Positions 7,984 to 17,509 are shown, counted from the stretch's first letter. The stretch is 64,000 nucleotides of DNA from JABDMH01 sp964428345 (GCA_964428345.1 CAYRYD010000027.1:1-64000), one strand, 5' to 3'. Notes: a model not told the origin generated them from the letters alone. Program-made: numbers and translations.

Positions 7984-9291
7984 TTAATTGGGTACCAGGT
8001 ATAAAACGATGGATGGGAAAATGATGGTGATGAGTAAAAGAATGACCTGGATCAGGATGAATGGGATTATACCCTTGTATAAATGTGAGGTAGTGATCGA
8101 AGGAGGTGCTACCCCCTTCAGATAAAACAGTGAAAAACCAAAAGGAGGAGTGAGGAATGAGGTCTGCAGGTTGAGGGCCAGAAGAATACCAATCCATACC
8201 AGATCCATACCGTAATTCTGAAATATGGGGGCTACAACGGGTACGATAATGAATATGATCTCAATAAAATCAATGAAAAAACCAGCAATAAAGACCACCA
8301 GCATCACCACTAAAAGAAATGCATAGGCAGATAGACTGGATTGGGTAATCAGGTCAGTCAGAAAATGATCTCCCCCCATTCCGCGGAACACCAGGGCAAA
8401 GGTCGTAGCTCCAAGTAGAATGATAAAGACCATGCAGGTCAGTCTCGTGGTTTGAAACATCACTTGTCTCAGGACCGGCCAGTTGAATTTACCCTGTAAA
8501 ATGGTGAGTATCGATGCGCCCAGGGCTCCGACTGCCGCCGCTTCGGTGGGTGAGGCAATACCCAGGAAAATTGAACCCAATACGGCCAGAATCAACAGAA
8601 AGGGCAGAATAAAAGCTACCAGGAGTTTACGGATAAAACGGTCGGATCTTGCTTCCAGAATTTCTTCCTGGGGGATTGCCGGTGCCAGAGCAGGTCTCCA
8701 TCTTGCAACCAGCAAAATATAAATGATATAGGCTCCAACCAGGAGCATACCGGGTAACAATGCGGCCGCAAATAAATCGCCGACAGGGACGTTTAGTACA
8801 CTGCCCAGCAAAACCAGAACAACACTCGGAGGAATAATCTGTCCCAGAGTTCCCGCTGAGGCAATGGTACCGGTTGCCAGAGCAGGATCGTAGTTGCGTC
8901 TCAGCATGGTCGGCAAGGAAATCAGGCCCATGGTAATCACGGTCGCACCAACAATACCTGTAGAAGCGGCCAGCATGGTTCCGACTACAATAACCGATAT
9001 TGCCAGACCTCCCCTTACTTTACCAAACAATATGGCCATCGTATCCAGGAGCTCCTCAGCAATCCCGGATTTCTCGAGCATAATGCCCATATAGATAAAA
9101 AGCGGGACAGCAATCAGGACGTAATTACTCATTACTCCCATAATACGGGATGGCAAAAAATTAAAAAATTCAATGCCCAGCGTAAAATACCCGAAGATTA
9201 CCGAAAGACCTCCAAGGGTGAAGGCTACCGGGAATCCAAATAAGATCAGAATGAAAATCAGTGCAAAGAGAATCAGTGCCAGAACTTCCAT
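7984..9291 (-). CDS. dctM: TRAP transporter large permease DctM
   Basis: This is the large membrane subunit of a tripartite ATP-independent periplasmic transporter, which uses ion gradients to import organic acids and related solutes. The 435-residue protein has about 12 hydrophobic helices, the opening GFPVAFTLGGLSVIFGY, and the family segments STGIVGATVITMGLISLPTML and GTIASAGTLGQIIPPSVVLVLLG. It starts two bases after the DctQ stop codon, so the two are co-translated. No DctP binding protein is found in this window, so the substrate cannot be inferred from context. Confidence 0.95.
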   Translation of the reverse strand: MEVLALILFALIFILILFGFPVAFTLGGLSVIFGYFTLGIEFFNFLPSRIMGVMSNYVLIAVPLFIYMGIMLEKSGIAEELLDTMAILFGKVRGGLAISVIVVGTMLAASTGIVGATVITMGLISLPTMLRRNYDPALATGTIASAGTLGQIIPPSVVLVLLGSVLNVPVGDLFAAALLPGMLLVGAYIIYILLVARWRPALAPAIPQEEILEARSDRFIRKLLVAFILPFLLILAVLGSIFLGIASPTEAAAVGALGASILTILQGKFNWPVLRQVMFQTTRLTCMVFIILLGATTFALVFRGMGGDHFLTDLITQSSLSAYAFLLVVMLVVFIAGFFIDFIEIIFIIVPVVAPIFQNYGMDLVWIGILLALNLQTSFLTPPFGFSLFYLKGVAPPSITTSHLYKGIIPFILIQVILLLITIIFPSIVLYLVPN

Positions 9292-9293
9292 GT

Positions 9294-9869
9294 TTAATCA
9301 ATATCGGAATTTGGAAATACAGTCGATTGTTTGCCCCTGATGACCAGGTAGCTTCTAAGTAGCAGGGAGAAAGCCTCCAGCAGCAAAATGGTAAAAGCCA
9401 TCACGATCATAAATTTCACAATCCACAAAGCCGGCAAACCACCAGGATCAGGGGAGGTTTCATTAATCCGGAACGAATTGCTGGCGTATTTGAATGAAGC
9501 GCGAATGACGACCAGGCACCAGGGGATAAGAAATAACAAAACACCTAAAAAATTAACGATGGCCTTCTTAACCTCCGGAAAATGGGAGTAGAACAAGTCC
9601 ACTCGTACATGGGCGTCCTTATTAAGGGTATAGGCTGCTCCCAGCAGAAAGATCAATGCGAAAAGATGAGTTTCAAGCTCAGTCATCCATACGTGGCTGA
9701 TATTTAACATGTAACGCATGAAGACATCACCGCAAATTAACAGGACCAGAATGGTCGTGCCCCAGGAAGCCAGCCGTCCAAAAAACCTGGATAAAGAGTT
9801 TATCAACGAAATAACAGAGGCCATGTTTGTGATCAAGGCCAAAAGATAGGAAATTGTCCGGGTAACCAT
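9294..9869 (-). CDS. dctQ: TRAP transporter small permease DctQ
   Basis: This is the small four-helix membrane subunit that partners DctM. The core shows the typical LVLLICGDVFMRYML first helix, the WMTELETHLFALIFLLGAAY second helix and the DAHVRVDLFY loop. Three starts are possible: TTG at 9893 immediately against a terminator, ATG at 9869 with a weak AGG upstream, and ATG at 9824, which gives the family's usual short N-terminus. I list 9869. Since an intrinsic terminator ends just upstream, dctQM must have its own promoter in the short interval. Confidence 0.93.
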   Translation of the reverse strand: MVTRTISYLLALITNMASVISLINSLSRFFGRLASWGTTILVLLICGDVFMRYMLNISHVWMTELETHLFALIFLLGAAYTLNKDAHVRVDLFYSHFPEVKKAIVNFLGVLLFLIPWCLVVIRASFKYASNSFRINETSPDPGGLPALWIVKFMIVMAFTILLLEAFSLLLRSYLVIRGKQSTVFPNSDID

Positions 9870-9893
9870 GAAGGATACCTGATAATCTCTCAA

Positions 9894-9923
9894 ACAAAAA
9901 AGGCCGGAATGTCATCCGGCCTT
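9894..9923 (-). terminator. Intrinsic terminator between the TPR gene and dctQ
   Basis: AAGGCCGGA-(6)-TCCGGCCTT forms a 9-bp stem; on the minus strand it is followed by a run of seven T. It lies about 27 bases past the TPR gene stop and ends that transcript before dctQ. Confidence 0.88.
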
Positions 9924-9949
9924 CAATCTTAATTAATATTCATCAGCTG

Positions 9950-11272
9950 TTAGAAAAATGACTTATCAATTGTCTCTCCCGACTCGATTTTTTCAAGTCT
10001 CATCTTAAATTCATTACTGGTGTCAAAGTCATTTTTTCGGGCAAAAATCTCCTTAAGGGCGATCAGGGTATTCCTGTCATTTGGATCCAGTTGCTCCACC
10101 TTTTTAAAATAAGGCAGGGCGTCAGAGAATAAGGATTCCACCTCCTCCTTTTTCTTGTTGTACTTCTCGGTACCTTCCTTGGTGTAATCGCTGGCCAGTG
10201 CATTCATCTCTTCGGTCACCAGAGCAGCCTTATTGTAATAGAGGGCACCTACACTATAGATTGCATCGGTATAATCGGGCTTGATCTTGATGGCTTTCTC
10301 ATAATAGTCCTTGGAAAGGGTGAAATAATTATTAGCCTGATCCATGTTCCCCCCTTTATAGCTGGCCTGATACAATTTATCGTAAACGTTTCCGAGTGTA
10401 GAGTACAGAGATGGATTGTCCGGTTCCTTTTCAATGGCAAACTTTAGTTTCTCCTCCAGGACATCCACTTTCTCCAGTTTGAGGTAGTGATTGATTTCGC
10501 TAAACAGCAAACCGAGATCATCCGGATATTTTTCCCTGCCTACTGTCAGGATTTCTTCTGCAGCAGCAACATCCTCATCAATGGTCAGTTTATACATTGC
10601 ATCGTAAACCGCCGGCTTGTCGTATTTCTTATCATACAACTGTTTGATGTAAGATTTAGCGGTGTTATTATCCCCTGCACTCAATGCAGCTAGTCCGGTG
10701 ATGTAGAGCTGATTATCGTATTCTGCTTCAACATCCAGAGGACTGGGGGCATTGTTTTCTTTTAACAGTTTGTGAATGTCGAGGATGGAACGGAAGGAGT
10801 TGAAGGAAGTCTGATAATCTCCGTTTTCGTAAGCATCCAATCCCGCATTGCTCAGACCGGAGATCGTCTGACTCAGACCCTGAACGGCATCTTTATCGCC
10901 TGGGCTTAGTTCAAGAGCTTTTTTGTATGCCTGAAAGGCAATCATTCCGCCATTGGGCTCCCAATTCTCAAAATCGGGATTCAAGACTTTCTGGGTTTGG
11001 TTGTAGCTGGAAAATGAGTTGTAAATATCGCCCATCAATACCCAGACTTTGGGATCCATCTTGACATCATCCTGTTTTATTGTGTAGTCGATGATACGTT
11101 TGGCCTCTTTGAGTTTATCGCCTCCGTTTGACTGGTCCAGATTAAAGGCATTGAATTCTCTTGCTGCCTTCTTCATCGCCTTTTTACCCGTGAGGTCTGT
11201 CAGATCATCCTGGGCATTGATGAGGCTCGCGGTAAGCAGGACCGCGAAAAACGTAAAAATGAGATTTCTCAT
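9950..11272 (-). CDS. Secreted tetratricopeptide-repeat protein
   Basis: The 440-residue protein has a signal peptide (MRNLIFTFFAVLLTASLINAQ). It is followed by several TPR-like helical pairs, for example the segments around GGMIAFQAYKKALELSPGDK, NPSLYSTLGNVYDKLY and YYEKAIKIKPDYTDAIYSVG. TPR proteins act as scaffolds; in Bacteroidota such periplasmic members often assist outer-membrane or T9SS assembly, but no specific role can be read here. An ATG three codons upstream (11281) is also in frame. The gene has its own TAnnTTTG promoter element and a terminator and is monocistronic. Confidence 0.88.
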   Translation of the reverse strand: MRNLIFTFFAVLLTASLINAQDDLTDLTGKKAMKKAAREFNAFNLDQSNGGDKLKEAKRIIDYTIKQDDVKMDPKVWVLMGDIYNSFSSYNQTQKVLNPDFENWEPNGGMIAFQAYKKALELSPGDKDAVQGLSQTISGLSNAGLDAYENGDYQTSFNSFRSILDIHKLLKENNAPSPLDVEAEYDNQLYITGLAALSAGDNNTAKSYIKQLYDKKYDKPAVYDAMYKLTIDEDVAAAEEILTVGREKYPDDLGLLFSEINHYLKLEKVDVLEEKLKFAIEKEPDNPSLYSTLGNVYDKLYQASYKGGNMDQANNYFTLSKDYYEKAIKIKPDYTDAIYSVGALYYNKAALVTEEMNALASDYTKEGTEKYNKKKEEVESLFSDALPYFKKVEQLDPNDRNTLIALKEIFARKNDFDTSNEFKMRLEKIESGETIDKSFF

Positions 11273-11369
11273 GATTGTCATTTTTGAATTTAGTTGCTTT
11301 AAAAATATAAATTATGATCCTCTTGTAAGACAAAATCCACCAGGGAATCTATCCATGTAAAACGTTAAA

Positions 11370-11377
11370 CAAAGTTA
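11370..11377 (-). promoter_or_regulatory. -7 element of the TPR gene promoter
   Basis: TAACTTTG on the minus strand fits TAnnTTTG. It lies about 97 bases before the TPR start codon, which implies an untranslated leader of roughly 90 bases. Confidence 0.5.
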
Positions 11378-11415
11378 CTAAAATGTTAATTCACCGTTTT
11401 ATTTGATAAAGAAGA

Positions 11416-13890
11416 CTATTCCTCTTCTTCATCCGAACTGTCCGCTTCATGAACTACGGTCAGATCAGCGATAGCGTCCTCCTCACCTAATGTAATCATT
11501 CGAACACCCTGCGTTGCCCGGCCCATGATCCGGATATCGTCTAAAGCCATGCGAATCATGATTCCTTCCTTACTGGTGATCATCAGTTGATCACCGGAGA
11601 AAACCGATTTGATGCCGACCAGGTGACCGGTCTTTTCGGTTATTTGCAGGGTTTTGACTCCTTTGCCACCCCGGTTGGTGATGCGGTAATCCTCGAGGGC
11701 CGAACGCTTGCCCATTCCCTTTTCCGACAAAACGAGGATTGAGGCATCCTCAGCAGGATCGACACACACCATTCCGATGACGGAATCCTGACCATCTTTA
11801 TCCAGGGTCATCCCAATGACGCCACTAGCGGACCGGCCCATCGGTCGAACCTTGCTTTCCGGAAAGCGGATTGCCCGGCCATTCCGGTTGGCAAGAACGA
11901 TCTCGTTATGGCCATTGGTGAGTTTGGCCTCTATCAACTGGTCTTCTTCCCGGATGGTGATCGCATTGATACCATTTACCCTGGGCCGGCTGAATGCTTC
12001 CACAGACGTCTTCTTGATTAATCCGTCCTTGGTGGCGAAGACTATAAAATGCTGATTCAGAAAATCTTCGTCCGTCAGATCTTCAATGATAATGTAAGCC
12101 TTGACCTTGTCATCCTGGGGTAGTTGGATAATATTCTGAATTACCCTTCCGGTACCGGTTTTGGAAGCTTCGGGTATCTCGTATACGCGAAGCCAGTGGC
12201 AACGCCCCTTTTCGGTAAACAAGAGGAGATAATTGTGGGCGCTGGCAACAAACATGTGTTCGATAAAGTCGAGATCCCGGGTTTTACTGCCCCGTGATCC
12301 CCGGCCTCCCCGGCCCTGGATCCGGTATTCATCGACCTTGGTTCGTTTGATATAACCGAGGTGGGAGATGGTTACAATGACTTCCTCGTTGGGGATCATG
12401 TCTTCAAGACTGATCTCTCCCTCGGCATAGGTGATGCGGGTCTTTCTTTCATCGCCATACTTCTGCCGGATCTCCTCCAGCTCCTCCTTAACGATACCCC
12501 TCCGCATTTCATCACTGGCAAGGATTGCTTTCAGATGGGCTATGGTCTTCAGGATCTCTTCATATTCCTCGCGGATCTTTTCCCGCTCCAGACCAACCAG
12601 CTTCTGCAACCGCATATCGAGAATAGCCTTCGCCTGGATCTCAGAAAGTTTGAACTGAGTCATCAAACCATCACGGGCATCTTCGACCGTCTTGGAATTC
12701 CGGATCAGCTGAATCACCTCGTCCAGATGATCCAGGGCAATCAAAAGTCCCTCCAGAATGTGGGCCCGTTCTTCGGCTTTTTCCAGGTCATACTGGGTTC
12801 GCCGGATGATAACTTCCAGACGGAACTTGATAAACTCTTCTATCAGTTCCTTCAGATTCAGGGTACGGGGTCTTCCATTGACCAGTGCGACGTTGTTGAC
12901 GCCATACGATGATTGAAGGGGTGTGAATTTATAGAGTTGGCTCAGAACTACGCTGCTGATGGCATCGCGTTTGAGTTCTACTACAATCCGGATTCCGGTT
13001 CGGTTATCCGATTCGTCCCGGATATCACTGATCCCGGCGATTTTGCCATCGTTGACGAGTTCGGCCATCTTCATGATCATCGTCGACTTATTGACCTGGT
13101 AGGGAACCTCTGAAATAATGATCTGCTCCCGGCCGCTGCTGGTGGTCTCAATGTCGGCCTGCCCCCTGACCACTACCCTCCCCCGTCCGGTCCGGTAAGC
13201 TTCATGGACACCTTCCAGGCCGTATATGATACCACCAGTAGGCATATCGGGAGCCTTGATGTATTGAAACAGATCGTCCACTGCTATCTCCGCATTATCG
13301 ATGGTGGCAATGATGCCATCGATTACCTCATTGAGGTTGTGTGGCAGCATATTGGTCGCCATCCCGACCGCAATTCCGGATGAGCCATTGATCAGAAGGT
13401 TGGGAATACGCGTTGGCAATACGGTTGGCTCTTCCAGTGAATCGTCAAAATTGAGCGTGAAATCAACCGTATTTTTCTTGATGTCGGCCAGGAGTTCATC
13501 GGCTATTCGGGCCAGGCGGGCCTCAGTGTACCGCATGGCCGCCGGACTGTCTCCGTCTATATGGCCAAAGTTACCCTGTCCGTCGATCAGTGGATAACGC
13601 AAAGACCAGTCCTGTGCCATCCGGACCATCGCATCATAGACGGATGCATCGCCGTGTGGGTGGTACTTTCCCAACACCTCCCCCACTACTCTGGCAGACT
13701 TCTTATGAGCCCGGTTATAGGCCAGACCAAGGTCATGCATCCCATAGAGAATACGCCGGTGCACCGGCTTCAATCCATCGCGAACGTCTGGTAAAGCCCG
13801 GGCTACAATGACTGACATAGAGTAGTCAATGTAGGCGGCTTTCATCTCATCCTCGATGTTTATCGGTATAATTTTATGATTATCAGCCAT
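11416..13890 (-). CDS. gyrA: DNA gyrase subunit A
   Basis: This is the breakage-reunion subunit of DNA gyrase, which introduces negative supercoils with GyrB. The 824-residue protein is full length. The active-site Tyr is Tyr121 in AAMRYTEAR. The C-terminal wrapping domain carries a gyrase-type RGGKG box (NRGGKGVK), which favours GyrA over ParC, and it ends in an acidic tail. The quinolone-resistance region reads HPHGDASVYD: Ala82 stands where E. coli has Ser83, while Asp86 (E. coli Asp87) is kept. The gene is monocistronic on the minus strand, with a TACCTTTG element upstream. Confidence 0.98.
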   Translation of the reverse strand: MADNHKIIPINIEDEMKAAYIDYSMSVIVARALPDVRDGLKPVHRRILYGMHDLGLAYNRAHKKSARVVGEVLGKYHPHGDASVYDAMVRMAQDWSLRYPLIDGQGNFGHIDGDSPAAMRYTEARLARIADELLADIKKNTVDFTLNFDDSLEEPTVLPTRIPNLLINGSSGIAVGMATNMLPHNLNEVIDGIIATIDNAEIAVDDLFQYIKAPDMPTGGIIYGLEGVHEAYRTGRGRVVVRGQADIETTSSGREQIIISEVPYQVNKSTMIMKMAELVNDGKIAGISDIRDESDNRTGIRIVVELKRDAISSVVLSQLYKFTPLQSSYGVNNVALVNGRPRTLNLKELIEEFIKFRLEVIIRRTQYDLEKAEERAHILEGLLIALDHLDEVIQLIRNSKTVEDARDGLMTQFKLSEIQAKAILDMRLQKLVGLEREKIREEYEEILKTIAHLKAILASDEMRRGIVKEELEEIRQKYGDERKTRITYAEGEISLEDMIPNEEVIVTISHLGYIKRTKVDEYRIQGRGGRGSRGSKTRDLDFIEHMFVASAHNYLLLFTEKGRCHWLRVYEIPEASKTGTGRVIQNIIQLPQDDKVKAYIIIEDLTDEDFLNQHFIVFATKDGLIKKTSVEAFSRPRVNGINAITIREEDQLIEAKLTNGHNEIVLANRNGRAIRFPESKVRPMGRSASGVIGMTLDKDGQDSVIGMVCVDPAEDASILVLSEKGMGKRSALEDYRITNRGGKGVKTLQITEKTGHLVGIKSVFSGDQLMITSKEGIMIRMALDDIRIMGRATQGVRMITLGEEDAIADLTVVHEADSSDEEEE

Positions 13891-13923
13891 TTAAAAATTT
13901 TAAAAGCTTTGTATAAAGCGGCG

Positions 13924-13931
13924 CAAAGGTA
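13924..13931 (-). promoter_or_regulatory. -7 element of the gyrA promoter
   Basis: TACCTTTG on the minus strand matches TAnnTTTG, 34 bases before the gyrA ATG. Confidence 0.6.
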
Positions 13932-14057
13932 ATAAAAACCGGCGAAAAATTTTAGCTTTTCTCCCTTAATATCATCCCCCAGGAGTAAAGAACCGGACCG
14001 GGCACCAGATTTCCCGTTATGAAGGCCTATCTTCGCCCTCTCAAAGAGAAATCTCGG

Positions 14058-14795
14058 ATGCAACACGAATCGATCACCCCATACAGGGATGGAGCTGCCA
14101 AAAAGAAACAGGTCGAATCCATGTTTGACCGGATTGCCTACCGGTATGATCTGTTAAACCGGATCTTGTCGGTGGGGATTGATACCCGTTGGCGCAGGAA
14201 AGCGATCCGGCAAGCGTTGAAAAACAAGCCCGGACTCGTCCTGGATATTGCGACCGGCACTGGAGATATGGCGATTCTGCTAGCCCGGTTTAGTCCGGAC
14301 AGTCAGATCATTGGTCTCGACTTATCAGCCGGAATGCTGGAGATCGCGCGGGAGAAAGTGGCAAAACGAAAGTTGACCGGGCAGATTCACTTCCGTCAGG
14401 GAGACTCGGAGAATCTGCCCTTTGCCGACAATACTTTTGACACGATTACCGTTGCCTTTGGAGTGAGAAATTTCGAAAACACACTCCAGGGTTTACTAGA
14501 GTGTTACCGGGTATTGAAACCGGACGGTCAGATCACCGTCCTGGAATTTTCCCAGCCAGTCATAACTCCGGTCAAACAACTATACTTTCTTTACTTCAAA
14601 TACGTTTTACCCTTCGTTGGGAGAATTACCTCAAGGGATTCAAAAGCGTACACGTATTTGTTTGAATCGAGTCAGGTTTTCCCGGCTGGTACGGAGTTTG
14701 TAAAAATATTGAATGAAGCCGGCTTTATTTCGACATTTTATCAACCACTCACGCTAGGTATATGCGCCTTATATTCGGGAAGAAAGCAATTATAG
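14058..14795 (+). CDS. ubiE: Demethylmenaquinone methyltransferase (UbiE/MenG)
   Basis: This SAM-dependent enzyme methylates demethylmenaquinone in the last step of menaquinone synthesis. The 245-residue protein has the family start VESMFDRIAYRYDLLNRILS, the SAM motif LDIATGTGD, the segment FRQGDSENLPFADNTFD, and VAFGVRNFEN. I chose the ATG at 14058, which leaves the usual short N-terminus; an in-frame ATG at 14019 would add 13 residues. The end overlaps porT by 34 bases. The ubiE-porT order is a recurrent one in Bacteroidota. Confidence 0.96.
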   Translation: MQHESITPYRDGAAKKKQVESMFDRIAYRYDLLNRILSVGIDTRWRRKAIRQALKNKPGLVLDIATGTGDMAILLARFSPDSQIIGLDLSAGMLEIAREKVAKRKLTGQIHFRQGDSENLPFADNTFDTITVAFGVRNFENTLQGLLECYRVLKPDGQITVLEFSQPVITPVKQLYFLYFKYVLPFVGRITSRDSKAYTYLFESSQVFPAGTEFVKILNEAGFISTFYQPLTLGICALYSGRKQL

Positions 14796-15484
14796 TCAGT
14801 TTTCTTTGTTTTTTCAGTCTTGTACTCTGGTCTCAGCAACAACCAGGGAGGGGCAATTACAATTTTATGAATAAACAGGGAAAACCCTATTATTTCGGTC
14901 TGACCCTCGCTTTTCATTCCAGTGACTATAATATTTTCCGAAGTAAGAATTTCAATCAGCAGGAGCAAATACTTTCGGTAGAGTCGGTCACCGGTCCCGG
15001 ATACAACGTCAATGTAGTTTCCAACCTGAAAATCGGACGTTATTTTGATTTTCGCCTGCTGCCTGGATTTTCTTTCACTGAACGCAACATCAGCTATAAA
15101 GATCTCAATGCTCCCAGTCAGCTGAGCAATATCAAAATTGAATCGGTTTTTACCGAAGTACCGTTCCATGTCCGGTTTAAATCCGAGCCCTATAATGACA
15201 TGCGCCTTTATGTACTGGGGGGCATTAAGTACAGTTTTGACATTGCAAGTAAGGCCAGACGAACCGAGCAGGACCGGATTCTCAAGATCTCCCCTACTGA
15301 TTTTTCGGTTGAGGCAGGTTTTGGTATGCAGTTTTTCTTTCCCTATTTCATTTTGTCTCCCGAGTTAAAATTCACTCAGGGCATTAATAACATTTTGATT
15401 TTCAACGAACGGATTATCCAGTCCAGTGTCCTGGAAAATGTACTTTCACGGACGATCACCCTGTCTTTTCACTTTGAAGGTTAA
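14762..15484 (+). CDS. porT: T9SS outer-membrane protein PorT
   Basis: PorT is a beta-barrel protein required for type IX secretion and gliding-related protein export. The 240-residue protein has a signal peptide ending near Ser-Gln-Gln (residues 23-27). A beta-rich body follows with the family-like KPYYFGLTLAFHSSDY opening, several aromatic-alternating strands, and a final Phe-rich strand (TITLSFHFEG) suited to BAM recognition. The position directly behind ubiE supports PorT over a generic barrel. Other T9SS core genes are not in this window, but a T9SS cargo protein is encoded at 35526-37751. Confidence 0.85.
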   Translation: MRLIFGKKAIIVSFLCFFSLVLWSQQQPGRGNYNFMNKQGKPYYFGLTLAFHSSDYNIFRSKNFNQQEQILSVESVTGPGYNVNVVSNLKIGRYFDFRLLPGFSFTERNISYKDLNAPSQLSNIKIESVFTEVPFHVRFKSEPYNDMRLYVLGGIKYSFDIASKARRTEQDRILKISPTDFSVEAGFGMQFFFPYFILSPELKFTQGINNILIFNERIIQSSVLENVLSRTITLSFHFEG

Positions 15485-15696
15485 ATTAATCGAATGGATT
15501 GAATGAGACTATGGTCCATTAGTTCGATTGACAACCGTTGATTTTGCCATTATACTCAAAAATCTCCTGCAAAACCTCAGGGTATCACCCGGTCTTGATG
15601 ACCGTCGAGGACCTTTTTCCCGATGTCTTCTTTTTGAATTTTAGAGTAATTAATGGATGTCCCTGTATTCCAGGTTGGCAAATACCCTCAATGGAT

Positions 15697-16293
15697 TTAC
15701 TGACCAGGTATGGGAACTCCTGCTTCACTCCTGGCAAATACAATGATGTCGGGAAAGAAGCGAAGGAAAATATTTTCCAACTGATCCTGGAGCGACCTTA
15801 AAACCACGGGTGCCGCGACCAGATTGGATTCGAATTTTGCCCGCTTGTGCAGAAAATCAAAAATTCGTTCCAATCCGCGATAAGACTGATACTTTTCCAG
15901 CCAGCGATCTGAAACCATTTTTTCCATTCTTGCTGCGACCCGTTCAGACATACTATCACGGTGCTTTAAAAGAACATCATAGGAAATATCGCAAAATTCA
16001 CTGAGTGCATGGTTGTGAAAATCATGCCAGTTTCTGGATAATAAGAAATCAAAATAAATGTCGAGGACAACAGGCGCATATTTTCCCATGGTATTATGTA
16101 GTAAAGCGGTTCCTTCCCTCACTACCGGGTGGTGATCGGTAAAACTGTCAATCTTGCGATGAAGAATTACCCCTGCTTTGATGGGCAAAGGAAGTTTTTT
16201 CACCTCTTGATTGCGCAGAAAATCACCCAGATAATTGCCTACAATAAGACCGGGTTGCTGAAAAGAGAGATAATTATGGGCCAGAAAATTCAT
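15697..16293 (-). CDS. acpH: Acyl carrier protein phosphodiesterase
   Basis: AcpH removes the phosphopantetheine arm from holo-ACP. The 198-residue protein starts MNFLAHNYLS and shows the family motifs GNYLGDFLR and LHRKIDSFTDHHP, whose Asp and His residues belong to the metal-binding HD-like site. Length and motif order match the family. The gene stands alone, read against ychF from a shared intergenic region. Confidence 0.93.
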   Translation of the reverse strand: MNFLAHNYLSFQQPGLIVGNYLGDFLRNQEVKKLPLPIKAGVILHRKIDSFTDHHPVVREGTALLHNTMGKYAPVVLDIYFDFLLSRNWHDFHNHALSEFCDISYDVLLKHRDSMSERVAARMEKMVSDRWLEKYQSYRGLERIFDFLHKRAKFESNLVAAPVVLRSLQDQLENIFLRFFPDIIVFARSEAGVPIPGQ

Positions 16294-16378
16294 TTTAAGG
16301 TAACTTGATGATATCGCAGGCCAGCCAGACCTTCTGCATGATAAATACCGATGGGCTTCTAATTGTTCCAGGTAATCC

Positions 16379-16386
16379 TATATTTG
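16379..16386 (+). promoter_or_regulatory. -7 element of the ychF promoter
   Basis: TATATTTG fits TAnnTTTG and lies 25 bases before the ychF ATG. A TTG at 16363-16365 is too close to serve as a normal -33 element. Confidence 0.55.
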
Positions 16387-16411
16387 CGCTTCCAAAATAA
16401 ATACGCTGTAT

Positions 16412-17509
16412 ATGGCCTTGAAATGTGGTATTGTCGGTTTGCCAAATGTAGGAAAATCAACGTTGTTCAATGCCTTGACTTCTGCCAAGGCCCTGGCCGC
16501 CAACTACCCCTTTGCGACGAAGGAACCGAATATAGGGATGGTCAGTGTACCTGATAAACGCCTGGATAAACTGGTCGAATTGATTGGTCCCCGATCAGTC
16601 ATCCCAACTATGATTGAGATTGTCGACATTGCCGGTCTGATCAAAGGAGCCAGCCAGGGAGAAGGATTGGGAAATCAGTTTCTGGCCAACATCCGTGAGG
16701 TCGATGCCATCATTCACGTCGTGCGATGCTTTGAAGATGGTCAGATCGTTCATGTGGACGGATCGATTGATCCGGTAAGGGACCGCGACATCGTCGAAAC
16801 CGAACTGATCCTGAAAGATCTGGAGACGATGGAAAAGCGCCTGGATAAACTGAAAAAAATGGCAAAGGCGGCCACCAAAGAAGCAAAGGCCGCTGTCGAG
16901 ATTGCCGAACAGATTATTGCAGAACTCAATACAGGCAAGCCGGCACGCCTGGCCGCCTTGTCGGAGGCGGGCAGGGAAATGGTGAAGGAGGCTATGCTGC
17001 TAACCGCCAAACCGGTACTTTATGTCTGCAATGTCGATGAAGGTTCGGTACTTACCGGAAATGCCTACACCCGTGCTTTCGAGGCTGCCATCGTCGATGA
17101 CGCTTCCGAACATATCATCATTTGCGCTGGTGTGGAAGCAGATATTGCCGAGCTCGAAGATCCTGATGACCGTCAGGTATTTCTGGATGATTTGGGATTG
17201 GAAGAACCGGGACTGCATAAAATCATACGTTCGGCCTATAAATTGCTGGATTTGATCACCTATTTCACCGCCGGAGAAAAGGAAGTCAGGGCCTGGACCG
17301 TGCGGAAGGGATCGCTGGCTCCCCAGGCTGCCGGTGTCATCCATTCTGATTTTGAAAAAGGATTCATCCGGGCCGAAGTGATAAAATATGACGATTTCGT
17401 AAAATATGGATCGGAAAGTGCGGTCAAGGAAGCGGGTAAAATGGCTGTTGAAGGTAAAGAATATGTAGTGCAGGATGGAGACATCATGCATTTCCGGTTT
17501 AATGTGTGA
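16412..17509 (+). CDS. ychF: Ribosome-binding ATPase YchF
   Basis: This Obg-related P-loop NTPase associates with ribosomes and is redox-regulated in other bacteria. The 365-residue protein has the P-loop GLPNVGKST at residues 8-16, the DIAGLIKGAS switch, and NVDE in place of the usual NKxD, which explains the family's preference for ATP. The C-terminal TGS-like domain is present (FTAGEKEVRAWTVRKGS). Length and order match the family. The gene is monocistronic. Confidence 0.98.
   Translation: MALKCGIVGLPNVGKSTLFNALTSAKALAANYPFATKEPNIGMVSVPDKRLDKLVELIGPRSVIPTMIEIVDIAGLIKGASQGEGLGNQFLANIREVDAIIHVVRCFEDGQIVHVDGSIDPVRDRDIVETELILKDLETMEKRLDKLKKMAKAATKEAKAAVEIAEQIIAELNTGKPARLAALSEAGREMVKEAMLLTAKPVLYVCNVDEGSVLTGNAYTRAFEAAIVDDASEHIIICAGVEADIAELEDPDDRQVFLDDLGLEEPGLHKIIRSAYKLLDLITYFTAGEKEVRAWTVRKGSLAPQAAGVIHSDFEKGFIRAEVIKYDDFVKYGSESAVKEAGKMAVEGKEYVVQDGDIMHFRFNV

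Noticed and set aside
9870..9893. TTG start of dctQ at 9893
   Set aside because: It lies directly against the terminator of the preceding gene, leaving no room for a promoter or leader.
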